Shown here: one piece after another, positions 8,257 through 17,666 of the stretch
Position numbering within the stretch: the first letter of the stretch is position 1
How the letters are laid out: each line of letters begins with the position of its first letter
DNA from: a virus
Strand: one strand, 5' to 3'
Virus record (IMG/VR): IMGVR_UViG_3300036800_000026
Coordinates: 1-28,357 of that record
Length of the DNA: 28,357 nt
Notes under the pieces: model-generated
The model's database searches: none
What the model was told of the DNA's origin: nothing
Seen by the model: only the letters and a program-made list of their open reading frames with translations
Program-made: the position numbers and the translations under genes

Positions 8257-8708
8257 TGTTCCAAGTGGAACCTTTCAGTGCCGTCATCGACGAAGCCGTT
8301 CCGCTACTGCAGCGCCACTACGAGGAAATCGCACTCAACAAGGCGACTACTCCGCTCGCTCCCGATTGGTCAGCGTACGCCACGCTAGAGGCCGCTGGCT
8401 TCCTGCACATCGTCACCGCGCGTGATGAAGGCAAGCTCGTCGGCTACTCGGCGTACATCGTCGGACAGCGGAACCTCCACTACGACTTTCAGATGGCCGA
8501 GACCGACATCTTCTACCTCGCCCCGGAGTACCGCAAGGGTATGGCCGGCGTGGCGCTGTTGAAGTTCTCGGAGACAAGCCTTCGCGCCATCGGCGTGCAG
8601 CGCATCGTCACGAAGACGAAGCTCTCCCCTGAACACGACCTAGGTCCACTACTTGAGCGCCTCGGCTTCTCGCCGATTGAGCGCGTCTACACCAAGGTAC
8701 TTAACTAA
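8244..8708 (+). CDS. GNAT-family N-acetyltransferase
   Basis: This encodes 154 residues with a GNAT layout: an N-terminal strand-helix, EGKLVGYSAYIVGQRN (core strands), TDIFYLAPEYRKGMAGVALLKF (about 91-112, with YRKGMAG in the place of the acetyl-CoA pyrophosphate loop) and LLERLGFSPIERVYTKVL (C-terminal strands). Its substrate is unknown. Such genes often accompany gp13-like genes in T7-group phages and prophages. ATG 8244 is used; ATG 8256, which overlaps the preceding stop as TGATG, is an equally likely start. It could modify a virion or host protein or be a second inactive fold in the particle. Confidence 0.85.
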   Translation: MSKLMFQVEPFSAVIDEAVPLLQRHYEEIALNKATTPLAPDWSAYATLEAAGFLHIVTARDEGKLVGYSAYIVGQRNLHYDFQMAETDIFYLAPEYRKGMAGVALLKFSETSLRAIGVQRIVTKTKLSPEHDLGPLLERLGFSPIERVYTKVLN

Positions 8709-9355
8709 TGGCATTTTCCGCAACCGCGATGGCTGCATACGGCCTAGCGATCAGCGTAGCCAGCACCGCAGCCACGTACGTTGGCCAGCAGCAACAAGCG
8801 TCTGCCCAGGGCAAGGCTAACGCCGCCTACGCCATGTCTCAGTCGCAGGCTCTCTCTGCCAACACTGAGCAGATGTACGCGCAAGGCCAGCGTCAGATTT
8901 CCGCTACCGACGCGCAAGCGAACCAGAAGACCGCTGCTGAGAACATGCAGCAGGGTGCTGATCAAGCGCAGGCGCAGACTAACGCGTCCGCTCGTGGCGT
9001 CACCGGCAACTCTGTTGACGCGATCCAGCGTGACTACGCGAACCGTGCTGATATGTACAACTCCAATGTGCAGTTCAACCGCAAGGCGTCTGATGCCGAG
9101 ATCATGGCGCAGATGAAGGGCGAACAGCTACAGACGGAAGGCCAGGACAACACACTGGCGTCCAACATGCGTGCCCCGCAAGGCCCGAGTACGCTTGGTC
9201 TCGTCGGCGGTCTCGCTGCTGACGCAGGCAGCGCGTACTCGAAGTATTACGACAAGCTCCCGCCTGCTCCGTCTCCACAAACGTCATCCGCTCTCTCAAT
9301 CCCGTCCGCCGCTGACTACGCGAACATGGACATGATCGAACAAGGACTCGAATAA
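8708..9355 (+). CDS. Internal virion protein B, T7 gp14-like
   Basis: This encodes 215 residues (T7 gp14 is 196). In T7 it is ejected first and forms the outer-membrane pore of the ejection apparatus. The N-terminus has a hydrophobic small-residue stretch (AMAAYGLAISVASTAATYVG). It is followed by a long Ala/Gln-rich helical region, the ASARGVTGNSVDAI segment common to the family, and a Pro/Ser-rich C-terminus. Both its start and its end overlap neighbours as TAATG, tying it to the gp13-like and gp15-like genes. Confidence 0.85.
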   Translation: MAFSATAMAAYGLAISVASTAATYVGQQQQASAQGKANAAYAMSQSQALSANTEQMYAQGQRQISATDAQANQKTAAENMQQGADQAQAQTNASARGVTGNSVDAIQRDYANRADMYNSNVQFNRKASDAEIMAQMKGEQLQTEGQDNTLASNMRAPQGPSTLGLVGGLAADAGSAYSKYYDKLPPAPSPQTSSALSIPSAADYANMDMIEQGLE

Positions 9356-11109
9356 TGGCCGGTCAACAAGACCCGTCACTACAGACGTTTGACCCGATCC
9401 AGATTCCGCGTCGGCGCGACTTCATCCCGGTCGACGACATGGTCGATCAGGTCCGTCCGCCTGACCTGTCGAAGTATCCTAACCCGATGCTGCAGCTTGC
9501 GGACGCGCTCAAGACCGTCAACCCGGTCCTCGGGCAGCTTACAGACGTAACTGCGAAGCGCGAGTCGCAGGCCGATAAGATGGCCGGCCGTGATGCTGCC
9601 ATCAAGAGCGGTCTCGCGTGGCAAGAAGGTGTCAAGCGAGGGCTCGTTCCGGCCAACGCATCGCCGTGGTTCCAGGCTGCATACAAAGAGCAGTCGGGCC
9701 GCATCATGGGCGATCAGCTTTACGCGAAGGGCATGTCGCAGTACGCGAACTGGTCCGGTCGCGATAGCGATAACCCGAACGACTTCCAGAGCTTCATGAA
9801 CAACTTCCGGCAGCAAGCTACGCAGGGAGTTAACGACCCGTACGTTATGGAAGGTCTCGCGCCGAAGCTCGAACAGGTCACTGGTCAGCTTACCGATCAC
9901 CACGTCGCGTACACAGCAGAGCGCCAGCAGAACACGATGCTCACTGGTATGGGCACCGAACTGACCAGCATGATCAACACCGAGTACCAGAAGGCACACA
10001 TGACGGGGCAGGCGGTGGACTACGATAACATCTGGGCCGCACTGCAGCGCGTCAAAGAGAACCCACTCTATGTCGGTATCCCTGGCGCTAAGGTAAACGC
10101 GGCCGTGGCTGACGCGTTCTCTAACGCCATCCATGAGACCGGCGATATGAAACTCGGTAACGTCACCGCACGCCCCAACGCGGACGGTTCTCCAGGCTTC
10201 GGCCTTATCCCGCAGTTCCGCAAGTCCATCGACGACGCGAACAACTTCGTCTTCCAAAAGAAGATGGCGTTGGACGATCACATGCGAACGCAGCAGTTGT
10301 TCGAGCAGAACCAAGCGTCGAACCACGTCCTAGGTGACGCGATCAACGCCCTGCACAATGGGCAAGCCCCAGACTGGCATGCGCTCGCAAGCATCGAAGG
10401 CTTCAAGCCTGGAGCCACGCTGCAGGTGCAGCAGTACCAGCAGTTCCTCAAGGAACAGGTGCAGCATGACGGCTCTAACTTCTTCCAGAAGTGGGGCGAC
10501 GTGTTCTCAGGGCACGTCACGCCGATGCAGCTTACTGCGCGCATCACGCAGGACCACACGTTGTCTACTGAACAGGCGACCATGTTGATGAACTACACCA
10601 TCACTGGCCGGGCCAACAAGGGCGCGTTCGCGAACCCTGGCGTTCAGGGCATCTACACCAAGACGTTCTCCGACTTGAACGCGCCGATGACGAAACTATT
10701 CGGCACACACTCGGCCGACGCCTCATCCGCGTTCTACCAGGACATGATGCAATGGGACGATAACAACCCCAGCGCATCGCCGGTTGAGCAGATAAAGCAC
10801 GCCCAAGAAGTCTCCGATACCCTCGTGTCGGTCTACAACAAGGGTGACGGCGCATCACAGACGATGGACGACGGCTTCACGATCACGAAGCCTTCAGACG
10901 CCGCCAGCGCTCCCGCAACGCCGGCTCCTGCTGCCACGAACGAGAACCCTAACCTCCCTCCGTTCCTCGATCCGAAGAACAGCGCGAAGGTGCAGACGGA
11001 CTTGGCAGCTACCAAATCAGGCCGTCATACACCGCAAGACTTCGACGCAGCCTGGGGTAAAGGCGCGTACGAACAGTTGTCGAACCCAAATCCAACTCAG
11101 AATCAATAA
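9355..11109 (+). CDS. Internal virion protein C, T7 gp15-like
   Basis: This encodes 584 residues, shorter than T7 gp15 (747). In T7 gp15 and gp16 form the internal core and the tube that crosses the cell envelope during ejection. The protein is mostly helical and polar. The N-terminus (PIQIPRRRDFIPVDDMVDQVRPPDLSKYPNPM) resembles that of related podovirus proteins. The last 100 residues are Ala/Pro/Asn-rich and likely flexible. The assignment rests on place, size class and neighbours more than on a motif. Confidence 0.8.
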   Translation: MAGQQDPSLQTFDPIQIPRRRDFIPVDDMVDQVRPPDLSKYPNPMLQLADALKTVNPVLGQLTDVTAKRESQADKMAGRDAAIKSGLAWQEGVKRGLVPANASPWFQAAYKEQSGRIMGDQLYAKGMSQYANWSGRDSDNPNDFQSFMNNFRQQATQGVNDPYVMEGLAPKLEQVTGQLTDHHVAYTAERQQNTMLTGMGTELTSMINTEYQKAHMTGQAVDYDNIWAALQRVKENPLYVGIPGAKVNAAVADAFSNAIHETGDMKLGNVTARPNADGSPGFGLIPQFRKSIDDANNFVFQKKMALDDHMRTQQLFEQNQASNHVLGDAINALHNGQAPDWHALASIEGFKPGATLQVQQYQQFLKEQVQHDGSNFFQKWGDVFSGHVTPMQLTARITQDHTLSTEQATMLMNYTITGRANKGAFANPGVQGIYTKTFSDLNAPMTKLFGTHSADASSAFYQDMMQWDDNNPSASPVEQIKHAQEVSDTLVSVYNKGDGASQTMDDGFTITKPSDAASAPATPAPAATNENPNLPPFLDPKNSAKVQTDLAATKSGRHTPQDFDAAWGKGAYEQLSNPNPTQNQ

Positions 11110-11118
11110 AGGAATAAC

Positions 11119-14100
11119 ATGGCTGATGAAGCCACCGGGCAACCTGACGTTCCTCTCGGTCCAGTAAGTGCGCCGCAAGACGCGCCGCTCGGTCCCGTCA
11201 CACAGACGCAGGATCAACCGCTCGGTCCTGCGCCGACTACTCCGGTCGAGAAGCCGGGGCTCGGTGCGAAGATCGCAAGCGCGGCAGCAGACCTCGCTGT
11301 AGGCGTAGCTGAGTCGCCCGTATCAATCGCCAAGGGCGCGTACCGTGCAGGATTCCAGACGCTCAAGACGGCCGGCGACGTTGCAGGGATGCTCGATAAG
11401 ACCCTCGGCACGCCGCCCACGGCCATCTTCGACCGTAGCAAGCTTCTCGGCCATCTCGATCCCGGCGAGCCTGACGACTCCACGACCACCGGCAAGTTCA
11501 TCGACAGCACGGCGCAGTTCGTCACGTCCGTAGCTGGCATCGGCAAGATCGCCAAGGGCCTCAGTCTCGCTGGCAAGGCTCCCGCCGCTATTGAAGCTGC
11601 GATCAAGGGCGCTGCCGCGATGGGCATCTCGTTCGATCCGCAGTCAACGCGGCTCTCGAACCTCATCGAGCAGTATCCGTCGCTATCGAACCCGGTAACG
11701 CGGTTTCTGCAGAGCGACCCGAATGACGGTGACGCCGAAGGCCGCTTCAAGAACTCGCTCGAAGGCCTCGGCCTAGGCGCGACGATGGAAGGCATCTTCA
11801 GTGGTGTGAAGGCCCTCAAGGGCTTCATGTCTGGTGATCACGAGCAGGCGATTGCTGACGCGGCTAAGGCCGTTGTCGATCAGTCGAAGCCCGTGCCTGC
11901 AGCAGAGCCTACCGGCATGCCCGGTGCGAGCGATGCGACTGAACAAGCCGCGCAGCCGCAGAAGCCATTCATGCCGCCGCCTGCTGCAACTCCAGCAGAC
12001 TTCAAGCCGCAACCCGGCGTGCCGGAGCTGAAAGGCTTCGACTCGAAGACGATCAGCGACTACAGCAAGCTCGTCAACGACAGCCTGTCTGAGCGCAGCA
12101 TGGAGGAAGCTCCTGGCGCAACGCTAGCGGCTAAGGGCATCGACCTTCCGTTCGAGAACATTCACAGCGACGACGACGCGAAGATCGCGATCAACTCAAT
12201 GGCTGCGGTTGCGTCTGACGCGGTCAATCAGGCCAAAGGCGGCGTGCAGTCGTGGGAAGACACTAAGCTCCTCGCTAGTGGCCTCGGCACCGATCCGGTC
12301 AAGCTTATGACCTCGATGCAGAACGCGTTCCCCACGATCCAGAACCTCGCGGCTCTGCAGAAGGCTTCCGGCGATTTCGTCGTGAACCTCGCGCAGCGCG
12401 TGGCTACGATCAGCAAGGTTATCGACGAAGGCCGCGCAGGCGTCGTCTATAACTCTGTCGACGAAGCACACCAGTCGCTTGCTCAGCACGGCGCGCTGCT
12501 CGATCAGATGTATCGCATGCTCACCGGCACGCGTACGAACATCGCTCGCGCGTTGAACTCGATGAAGATGGGCTACGGCGCGGAAGCGTCCGGCAGCACG
12601 GTAGAGTCGGGTGGCAGCGCCGCGATTGATCTTAGCAATCCAACTGCGATAGGCGCGTTCGCTAAGCGCGTCAACCTAGCGGCCGGCACCATCGACCCGG
12701 TTCAGAACCCGATGGGCTTCCTTAACGCCGTCATGAAGAACACAACTGTGTCGTTCGCTCAGAAGGCGACGAACGCAGTCACCGGCACGTTCATCAACTC
12801 TCTGCTGTCGACTAAGACAGCGTTTGTGAAGACGGCAGGTGACTTCCTGAACGTAGGCATGTTCCAGCCGGCTGAGCAGTTCCTCAAGGGCGTCTACATG
12901 CGCGACCCTGCGCAGGCCCTCCAGGCAGGTCAGCAGTACGTCGGTATGGTGAAGGGCGTGACGGACTCGATCCGGCTCGCTGCTAAGTCGTTCATGTCTG
13001 GTCAGCAGATTCTCGATACGTCCTCGCACTTCCACACTCTCCCGTTCGAGATGGGTGATGGCGGCGTCCTCTCCGCTCTCGCCAACGGCGATCCTGCTGC
13101 CGCTGTGGTCAACTCCCTCGCGCACAGCATCTCGCTGCCTGGGCGTCTGATAACTGGCATCGACGAGTTGTCGAAGCAGATTTCGTATCGCGGCAAGGTG
13201 TACGGCGAAGGTTGGCGCGCGGCCACTGAGAAAGGCCTTCAAGGCCAGGACAAGGCCGACGCGATCCAAGCTTATGTCAACAGCGCCTTCGACGCTCGCA
13301 CCGGAGCAGCCACCAATAGTAACGCGCTCAACTACGCGCGTGCTGGAACGTACACGACTGATCCGAATACGATCCCTGCGTCTGACTTCCTGCAGAACGG
13401 ACACACGCTGTCCTCGAACGTGCAGAACGGCCTCACGCGTTACCCTGGCGCACGCCTGATTATCCCGTTCGTGAAGGTGGTGTCGAACCTGCAGCGGTTC
13501 GCCTGGACGCACACTCCCGGCCTCAACCTTCTGCAGAAGGAGTTCCGTCAAGACCTCCTATCGGGCGGTCCTAAGAGCGCGGAAGCGTTCTCGAAGGCGA
13601 CCACTGGTGGCCTTGCGTGGGCCGGCGCGTTGTCGCTCGCAGCCAGCGGGCACATCACCGGCCAAGGCCCGACCGATCCGATGGCTCGTAGCGAGCTTAT
13701 GGACACCGGCTGGCGTCCGTACTCGTACAAGGTAGGAGACACGTACTACGACTTCCACCGACTCGATCCTCTCGCGTCGTTCCTCGGTATGGCTGCTGAC
13801 ACGTACAGCGTCGGCAAGCACATCAGTGACGAAGACTACGGCACGCTTGCGTCGGGGTTGGGGATGGCAGTGATGCACAACTTCAACGCCAAGAACTACT
13901 TCAGCGGTCTAAACAACCTGTTCGATGCGATGTCTCCTTCAGACGCGCGGACTACAGATGCACAAGAGAACAAGGCTGAGAAGTTCTTCGGCTCGTACCT
14001 CAGTGGGTTCGCTCCTGGCAACTTGGCTAACGCCAACAACGACCCGTACATGCGGGAAGCTCGTGGCGTGATCGACCAGTTTATGAAGCGCATCCCTGGC

Positions 14101-14673
14101 CTATCTGAGAACGTCGATCCTGTCCGCAACACGCTCGGTGAGCGCGTTAAGGTGGATCAGACGCTCGGTCCTCGTTTCCTCTCTCCCGTCGCGGTATCGG
14201 AAGATCACCACGACCCCGTGCAAGATGAACTCGCGCGGCAGGCGGCACTGTCGAAAGGTGCCTTCGCTCCTCCGACGAAGATGTTGAAGCTCCCCGGCGC
14301 TCCGCAAGGCGGCACCGTGGACCTCACTCAGTTCCGAGGCGCGAACGGCTACTCGGCATACGACCGGCTGCAAGAGCTTGCTGGCACGTCGCAGATTCAA
14401 GGCAAGACGATGCGGCAGGCTCTTGGTGATCTGTTCAACTCGGATCAGTACAAGAACCAGCTAACGGACAGCACCGCTCAGTACAATGGCTCGCGAAAGC
14501 AGGCCATCGACGAGAAGATCGGCGCGTACCGCATGGCTGCGGAAGATAACCTGATCAAAGAGAACTCCGCAGTGAAAGCTGCGGCGTACAAATCAGCCGC
14601 CGACGCGCACGCTGCGCAGATCAACCAGGGCGTTGCGGGGAACACTCCGCTCTCGGCCCTCGAACGCCCTTAA
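11119..14673 (+). CDS. Internal virion protein D, T7 gp16-like, without the transglycosylase domain
   Basis: This encodes 1184 residues (T7 gp16 is 1318) with an AAAGGAATAAC ribosome site. It is the largest ejected core protein. The C-terminal half carries the conserved region (NAVMKNTTVSFAQKATNAVTG near 530-550, then RLIIPFVKVVSNLQRF and GWRPYSYKVGDTYYDFHRLDPLASFLG). In T7 the N-terminus is a lytic transglycosylase. Here the first 60 residues are a repeat of PLGPV/A units (DVPLGPV, DAPLGPV, DQPLGPA) and no E-S-x-F or similar catalytic motif is seen. A hydrophobic small-residue segment (GIGKIAKGLSLAGKAPAAIEAAIKGAAAMG) lies near 135-165. Confidence 0.88.
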   Translation: MADEATGQPDVPLGPVSAPQDAPLGPVTQTQDQPLGPAPTTPVEKPGLGAKIASAAADLAVGVAESPVSIAKGAYRAGFQTLKTAGDVAGMLDKTLGTPPTAIFDRSKLLGHLDPGEPDDSTTTGKFIDSTAQFVTSVAGIGKIAKGLSLAGKAPAAIEAAIKGAAAMGISFDPQSTRLSNLIEQYPSLSNPVTRFLQSDPNDGDAEGRFKNSLEGLGLGATMEGIFSGVKALKGFMSGDHEQAIADAAKAVVDQSKPVPAAEPTGMPGASDATEQAAQPQKPFMPPPAATPADFKPQPGVPELKGFDSKTISDYSKLVNDSLSERSMEEAPGATLAAKGIDLPFENIHSDDDAKIAINSMAAVASDAVNQAKGGVQSWEDTKLLASGLGTDPVKLMTSMQNAFPTIQNLAALQKASGDFVVNLAQRVATISKVIDEGRAGVVYNSVDEAHQSLAQHGALLDQMYRMLTGTRTNIARALNSMKMGYGAEASGSTVESGGSAAIDLSNPTAIGAFAKRVNLAAGTIDPVQNPMGFLNAVMKNTTVSFAQKATNAVTGTFINSLLSTKTAFVKTAGDFLNVGMFQPAEQFLKGVYMRDPAQALQAGQQYVGMVKGVTDSIRLAAKSFMSGQQILDTSSHFHTLPFEMGDGGVLSALANGDPAAAVVNSLAHSISLPGRLITGIDELSKQISYRGKVYGEGWRAATEKGLQGQDKADAIQAYVNSAFDARTGAATNSNALNYARAGTYTTDPNTIPASDFLQNGHTLSSNVQNGLTRYPGARLIIPFVKVVSNLQRFAWTHTPGLNLLQKEFRQDLLSGGPKSAEAFSKATTGGLAWAGALSLAASGHITGQGPTDPMARSELMDTGWRPYSYKVGDTYYDFHRLDPLASFLGMAADTYSVGKHISDEDYGTLASGLGMAVMHNFNAKNYFSGLNNLFDAMSPSDARTTDAQENKAEKFFGSYLSGFAPGNLANANNDPYMREARGVIDQFMKRIPGLSENVDPVRNTLGERVKVDQTLGPRFLSPVAVSEDHHDPVQDELARQAALSKGAFAPPTKMLKLPGAPQGGTVDLTQFRGANGYSAYDRLQELAGTSQIQGKTMRQALGDLFNSDQYKNQLTDSTAQYNGSRKQAIDEKIGAYRMAAEDNLIKENSAVKAAAYKSAADAHAAQINQGVAGNTPLSALERP

Positions 14674-14693
14674 CCTCCAACTGAAAAGCATCT

Positions 14694-16829
14694 GTGGCTT
14701 TCTTCTCCATCCTCCAATACGTGGGTGACGGGACGACGACTAACTTCGCCGTCACGTTCCCCTACATCTCTGAGAGCGATGTGTCGTTCCTGGTCAACGG
14801 CGCGACGGTGTCTTACTCGTGGCTAAACACCACGACTATCACCGCCGCCGTTGCACCGGCGAACGCTGCTGTCGTCCAGATCAAGCGCAACACGTCGAAG
14901 TCGCTCCTCGTCAACTATCAGAACGGCTCTACCCTCGGGCAGGACGCGCTGAACCTGTCTGACACGCAGCTTCTCTACATCGCGCAAGAGGCGTTCGACG
15001 CGTCGTCCAGCGCGCCGATCCTGAACGCGTCTAACCAGTACGACGCTCTCACCCACAAGATCATCAACGTCGCCGATCCTACCAACGCGCAGGACGCGGC
15101 CACGAAGCATTACGTGGACAACGGCGCGACATCTCAGGTCGCACTAGCAACCGCCCAGGCCACCAACGCGGCCATCAGCGCGAGCGGAGCGGCCAATAGC
15201 GCAACGAACGCGTCCACTAGCGCAACCAATGCGGCGGCTAGCGCCACTGCAGCGGCCGGTAGTGCAGCTACGGCGTCCACCGAAGCAACCGCTGCATCCA
15301 CTTCAGCCACCAACGCGGCCAACAGCGCGACGGCTGCGGCCTCTGCTGCAGCTACCGTAGTCGCAACGTCGACCTCGCCAGTAGCCAACGGCACCGGCTC
15401 GAAGACCTTAGCGATCCAGGCCGGCAAGCAGTTCGCCGTGAACCAGTTCATCCAGATCGCCTCGGCCGGCACGGCCACGGCGTGGATGTGGGGTCAGGTA
15501 ACGTCCTACAGCGGCACATCGCTTGTTGTGAACGTAACCGTCGCAGGCGCAGACACCGGCACGCGTTCCGATTGGAACGTCACCATGTCGGGCGCACAAG
15601 GTGTTCCAGGTCCGACTGGTGCAACTGGCCCGACCGGCGCAACTGGTCCTGCTGGTGCAACCGGCCCGCAAGGTTCGACTGGTGCAACTGGTCCGACTGG
15701 TGCAACTGGTCCGACTGGCGCTACTGGTCCTATCGGTCCTGCACCGACTGTCACCTGCACCGCGAGCAACAGCTACAGCATCGATACCACGGCTAAGACC
15801 TTCACCGTGCCTACGGGCATGGGGATCACGGTCGGCTCGAAGCTGACGATTGCTTCACAAGCTGCGCCCGCTGCGAACTACATGGCGGCAACCGTCACGT
15901 CGTACAGCGGCTCGCTGCTCACCGTCAGCATTGATCTTGCTGTAGGCACTGGCGCGCACACCGATTGGAACATCTCAGTCGGCGGCACGCAAGGCCCCGC
16001 TGGTGCAACTGGCCCGACCGGCGCAACTGGTCCGACTGGTGCTACTGGCGCAACCGGCGCTCAAGGTCCGAAAGGCGATACGGGAGCGACTGGTCCTGCT
16101 GGTGCAACCGGCGCGACTGGCGCAACCGGCGCAACTGGTCCTGCTGGTCCTACCGGCGCAACCGGCGCGACTGGTGCTAACGGCGGACTAGCCGGCACGT
16201 CTGTAACCGACACGTCCGCAACGTCGGTCAACCTCGGCTCCATCAACTCCGCAGCCAACACCAACATGACCGTGTCTGCATCTATGGGTTACACCGTAGG
16301 CGCACAGGTGACGGTCACTGAAACTAGCAACAGCGCGAACTGGTTCGCCGGATACGTCTCGGCGTACAGCGGCACCACGCTCAGCGTTTGGGTTGAGCAG
16401 TTTGGTGGCAGCGGCACGCACACCGACTGGACTATCGTGGCCTTCAACGGCATCACGCGGTCGGTCGACTTCACTGCAGGCGGCTTAGCGGTAAGCTTCC
16501 AGACGCTTGTTGCGCATATCCCCGCGCCGGCTCCTGGCATCTATCTGGTCGAAGGCTTCGTGACCCTAAAGGACTCTGCCGTCACTGCTGGTCAGTACGA
16601 AGTGTTCCTCGCGGATGCAAGCGGCTTCAACTACGCCATCGGCTACGCGAACTGCCCGTCCGTCGCGAACAACCTCGTGACAGTATCCCTGCATGCGATT
16701 GTGCATGTCAGCGCCGGCATCGGCGACTTCCAGCTCATCGTCTCCGCTCCTGACGCCACTAGCAAGGTGATCTGGGACAACGAGGGCGGTGATCAGAACA
16801 CCATCCTATCAGCGGTCAGACTCGTATGA
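14694..16829 (+). CDS. Tail fibre protein: T7-type N-terminus with collagen-like linkers
   Basis: This encodes 711 residues from GTG 14694. The N-terminal ~150 residues ([27 protein letters not shown]..., AEEAFDASS-like helix, then [22 protein letters not shown]) match the virion-attachment domain of T7 gp17-type fibres. An Ala/Ser/Thr-rich coiled-coil-like stretch follows (about 150-225). Next come three related globular repeats ending [18 protein letters not shown] and [10 protein letters not shown], separated by two Gly-X-Y blocks. The C-terminal ~110 residues resemble a small beta domain ([22 protein letters not shown]) and would be the receptor-binding tip. The stop overlaps the holin start (ATGA). 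The ribosome site is weak. Confidence 0.9.
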   Translation: MAFFSILQYVGDGTTTNFAVTFPYISESDVSFLVNGATVSYSWLNTTTITAAVAPANAAVVQIKRNTSKSLLVNYQNGSTLGQDALNLSDTQLLYIAQEAFDASSSAPILNASNQYDALTHKIINVADPTNAQDAATKHYVDNGATSQVALATAQATNAAISASGAANSATNASTSATNAAASATAAAGSAATASTEATAASTSATNAANSATAAASAAATVVATSTSPVANGTGSKTLAIQAGKQFAVNQFIQIASAGTATAWMWGQVTSYSGTSLVVNVTVAGADTGTRSDWNVTMSGAQGVPGPTGATGPTGATGPAGATGPQGSTGATGPTGATGPTGATGPIGPAPTVTCTASNSYSIDTTAKTFTVPTGMGITVGSKLTIASQAAPAANYMAATVTSYSGSLLTVSIDLAVGTGAHTDWNISVGGTQGPAGATGPTGATGPTGATGATGAQGPKGDTGATGPAGATGATGATGATGPAGPTGATGATGANGGLAGTSVTDTSATSVNLGSINSAANTNMTVSASMGYTVGAQVTVTETSNSANWFAGYVSAYSGTTLSVWVEQFGGSGTHTDWTIVAFNGITRSVDFTAGGLAVSFQTLVAHIPAPAPGIYLVEGFVTLKDSAVTAGQYEVFLADASGFNYAIGYANCPSVANNLVTVSLHAIVHVSAGIGDFQLIVSAPDATSKVIWDNEGGDQNTILSAVRLV
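15591..15744 (+). repeat. Collagen-like Gly-X-Y coding repeat, block 1
   Basis: Tandem nine-base-scale units of the type ggtgcaactggtccgact encode GATGPT-like triplets, starting at GAQGVPGP and ending GPIGPAP. The block links fibre repeat domain 1 to domain 2. Near-identical DNA units make it prone to length change. Confidence 0.85.
15984..16188 (+). repeat. Collagen-like Gly-X-Y coding repeat, block 2
   Basis: This second, longer block of Gly-X-Y units includes [13 protein letters not shown] and runs of GAT triplets. It links fibre repeat domain 2 to domain 3. It shares DNA units with block 1, so recombination between the two blocks could delete domain 2. Confidence 0.85.
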
Positions 16830-17014
16830 CCCTTTCACGCCTAACACTGGACCCCATGCAGGCCCATCTCACGCTTAGTGCAGGCCTAGTGTCGACGCCC
16901 TTCTGGGCCTCGATGCTGGACGTGTACTCCCACATCATGTCCACGATTTCGGTAACGGCCGGCGCAGTCATCGGCGTTGCGACCATCGTGCGCTGGATCA
17001 TCAAGAACAAATGA
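16826..17014 (+). CDS. Holin, T7 gp17.5-like (class II type)
   Basis: This encodes 62 residues with one clear membrane segment ([21 protein letters not shown], about 39-59) and a short basic tail (KNK). A weaker hydrophobic stretch lies near 16-32. It follows the fibre gene and precedes the small terminase gene, exactly as gp17.5 does in T7. Holins permeabilise the inner membrane at the end of infection and release the endolysin encoded downstream. The start overlaps the fibre stop (ATGA) and its own stop overlaps the next ATG. Confidence 0.85.
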   Translation: MTLSRLTLDPMQAHLTLSAGLVSTPFWASMLDVYSHIMSTISVTAGAVIGVATIVRWIIKNK

Positions 17015-17271
17015 ACGCAGCCCCTAAGGCTGCACCGCAAGACGATCTTCTCCGACAACTCTATGACAAGCTGGTCGAGGCTTACACCGACCGGCTTGAT
17101 CATGGAGAGGACGCCGTTCTCAAGGACGGCTCCATCCTGAAGACGACTTGCACTGCAGCCACGCTCAAAGAGATCAGAGAATTTTTAAAGAGCCAAGGCA
17201 TCGACGCTGACGGCACGAAGCACAAAGGCGTGCAGAGTCTCGCCAGCAAGCTCCCGTTCCAACCAGAGTAG
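17011..17271 (+). CDS. Small terminase subunit, T7 gp18-like
   Basis: This encodes 86 residues (T7 gp18 is 89). It recognises the concatemer and stimulates the large subunit during packaging. The sequence is helical: LLRQLYDKLVEAYTDRLDHGED, then TAATLKEIREFLKSQGIDAD. This is the usual pattern of this family, including the motif LxxIRxFLKxxGI. The start ATGA overlaps the holin stop. It is separated from the large subunit by four genes, where T7 has only the spanin gene. Confidence 0.88.
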   Translation: MNAAPKAAPQDDLLRQLYDKLVEAYTDRLDHGEDAVLKDGSILKTTCTAATLKEIREFLKSQGIDADGTKHKGVQSLASKLPFQPE

Positions 17272-17273
17272 CC

Positions 17274-17642
17274 TTGGGAACTCCCGCTCCGATCCGTTTT
17301 CGGAGACGGTACGTGACTATCGAAGGTCGGGCACAGGTGTTGTTCTCTAACGCACGAAGCCGTGCAAGAGCAGCTAACCTTCCGTTCGACCTCGATAGAG
17401 ACTGGATCATTGATAGACTTCGTACCGGCAGGTGCGAAGTTACTCGACTGCCGTTTACGCTTCTAGCAACCGGCGGGATGAACCCGTTCTCTCCGTCTCT
17501 CGACCAAAAAGCCCCAGGCAAGGGGTACACGAAGCACAACACGCAGCTTGTCTGCTGGATATACAACGCCGCTAAGAACAGCGCGTCTCACCAAGACGTT
17601 CTGATCATGGCTCGCGCTCTGTGCGACGTGGAATGTCCATAA
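17274..17642 (+). CDS. HNH-like endonuclease or related protein
   Basis: This encodes 122 residues from TTG 17274, or from GTG 17313 if the basic leader is not translated. The pattern GRAQVLFSNARSRARAANLPF, then CEVTRLPF, PSLDQKAPGKGYTKHNTQLVCW and NAAKNSAS resembles phage HNH proteins of the type CxxTGxPF...SLDRIDPxKGY...NxxLVCxxxNxxKN. Compared with active members the usual Arg after SLD is Gln and the zinc-binding cysteines are mostly missing, so activity is doubtful. HNH proteins next to terminase genes often aid packaging cleavage in other phages. Here a packaging role or a decayed homing nuclease are both possible. Confidence 0.65.
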   Translation: MGTPAPIRFRRRYVTIEGRAQVLFSNARSRARAANLPFDLDRDWIIDRLRTGRCEVTRLPFTLLATGGMNPFSPSLDQKAPGKGYTKHNTQLVCWIYNAAKNSASHQDVLIMARALCDVECP

Positions 17643-17666
17643 CCATCTTCAAACGAGTAATGTCCA

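Noticed and set aside
9379-10326. 315-codon minus-strand frame opposite the gp15-like gene (and similar at 12676-13551)
   Set aside because: Third-position G/C bias on the plus strand removes stops on the minus strand. The translations look like Arg/Leu/Val noise and there is no ribosome site or promoter.
15591-16188. Possible CRISPR-like or minisatellite array
   Set aside because: The repeats are in frame and encode Gly-X-Y collagen triplets; there are no unique spacers of even length.
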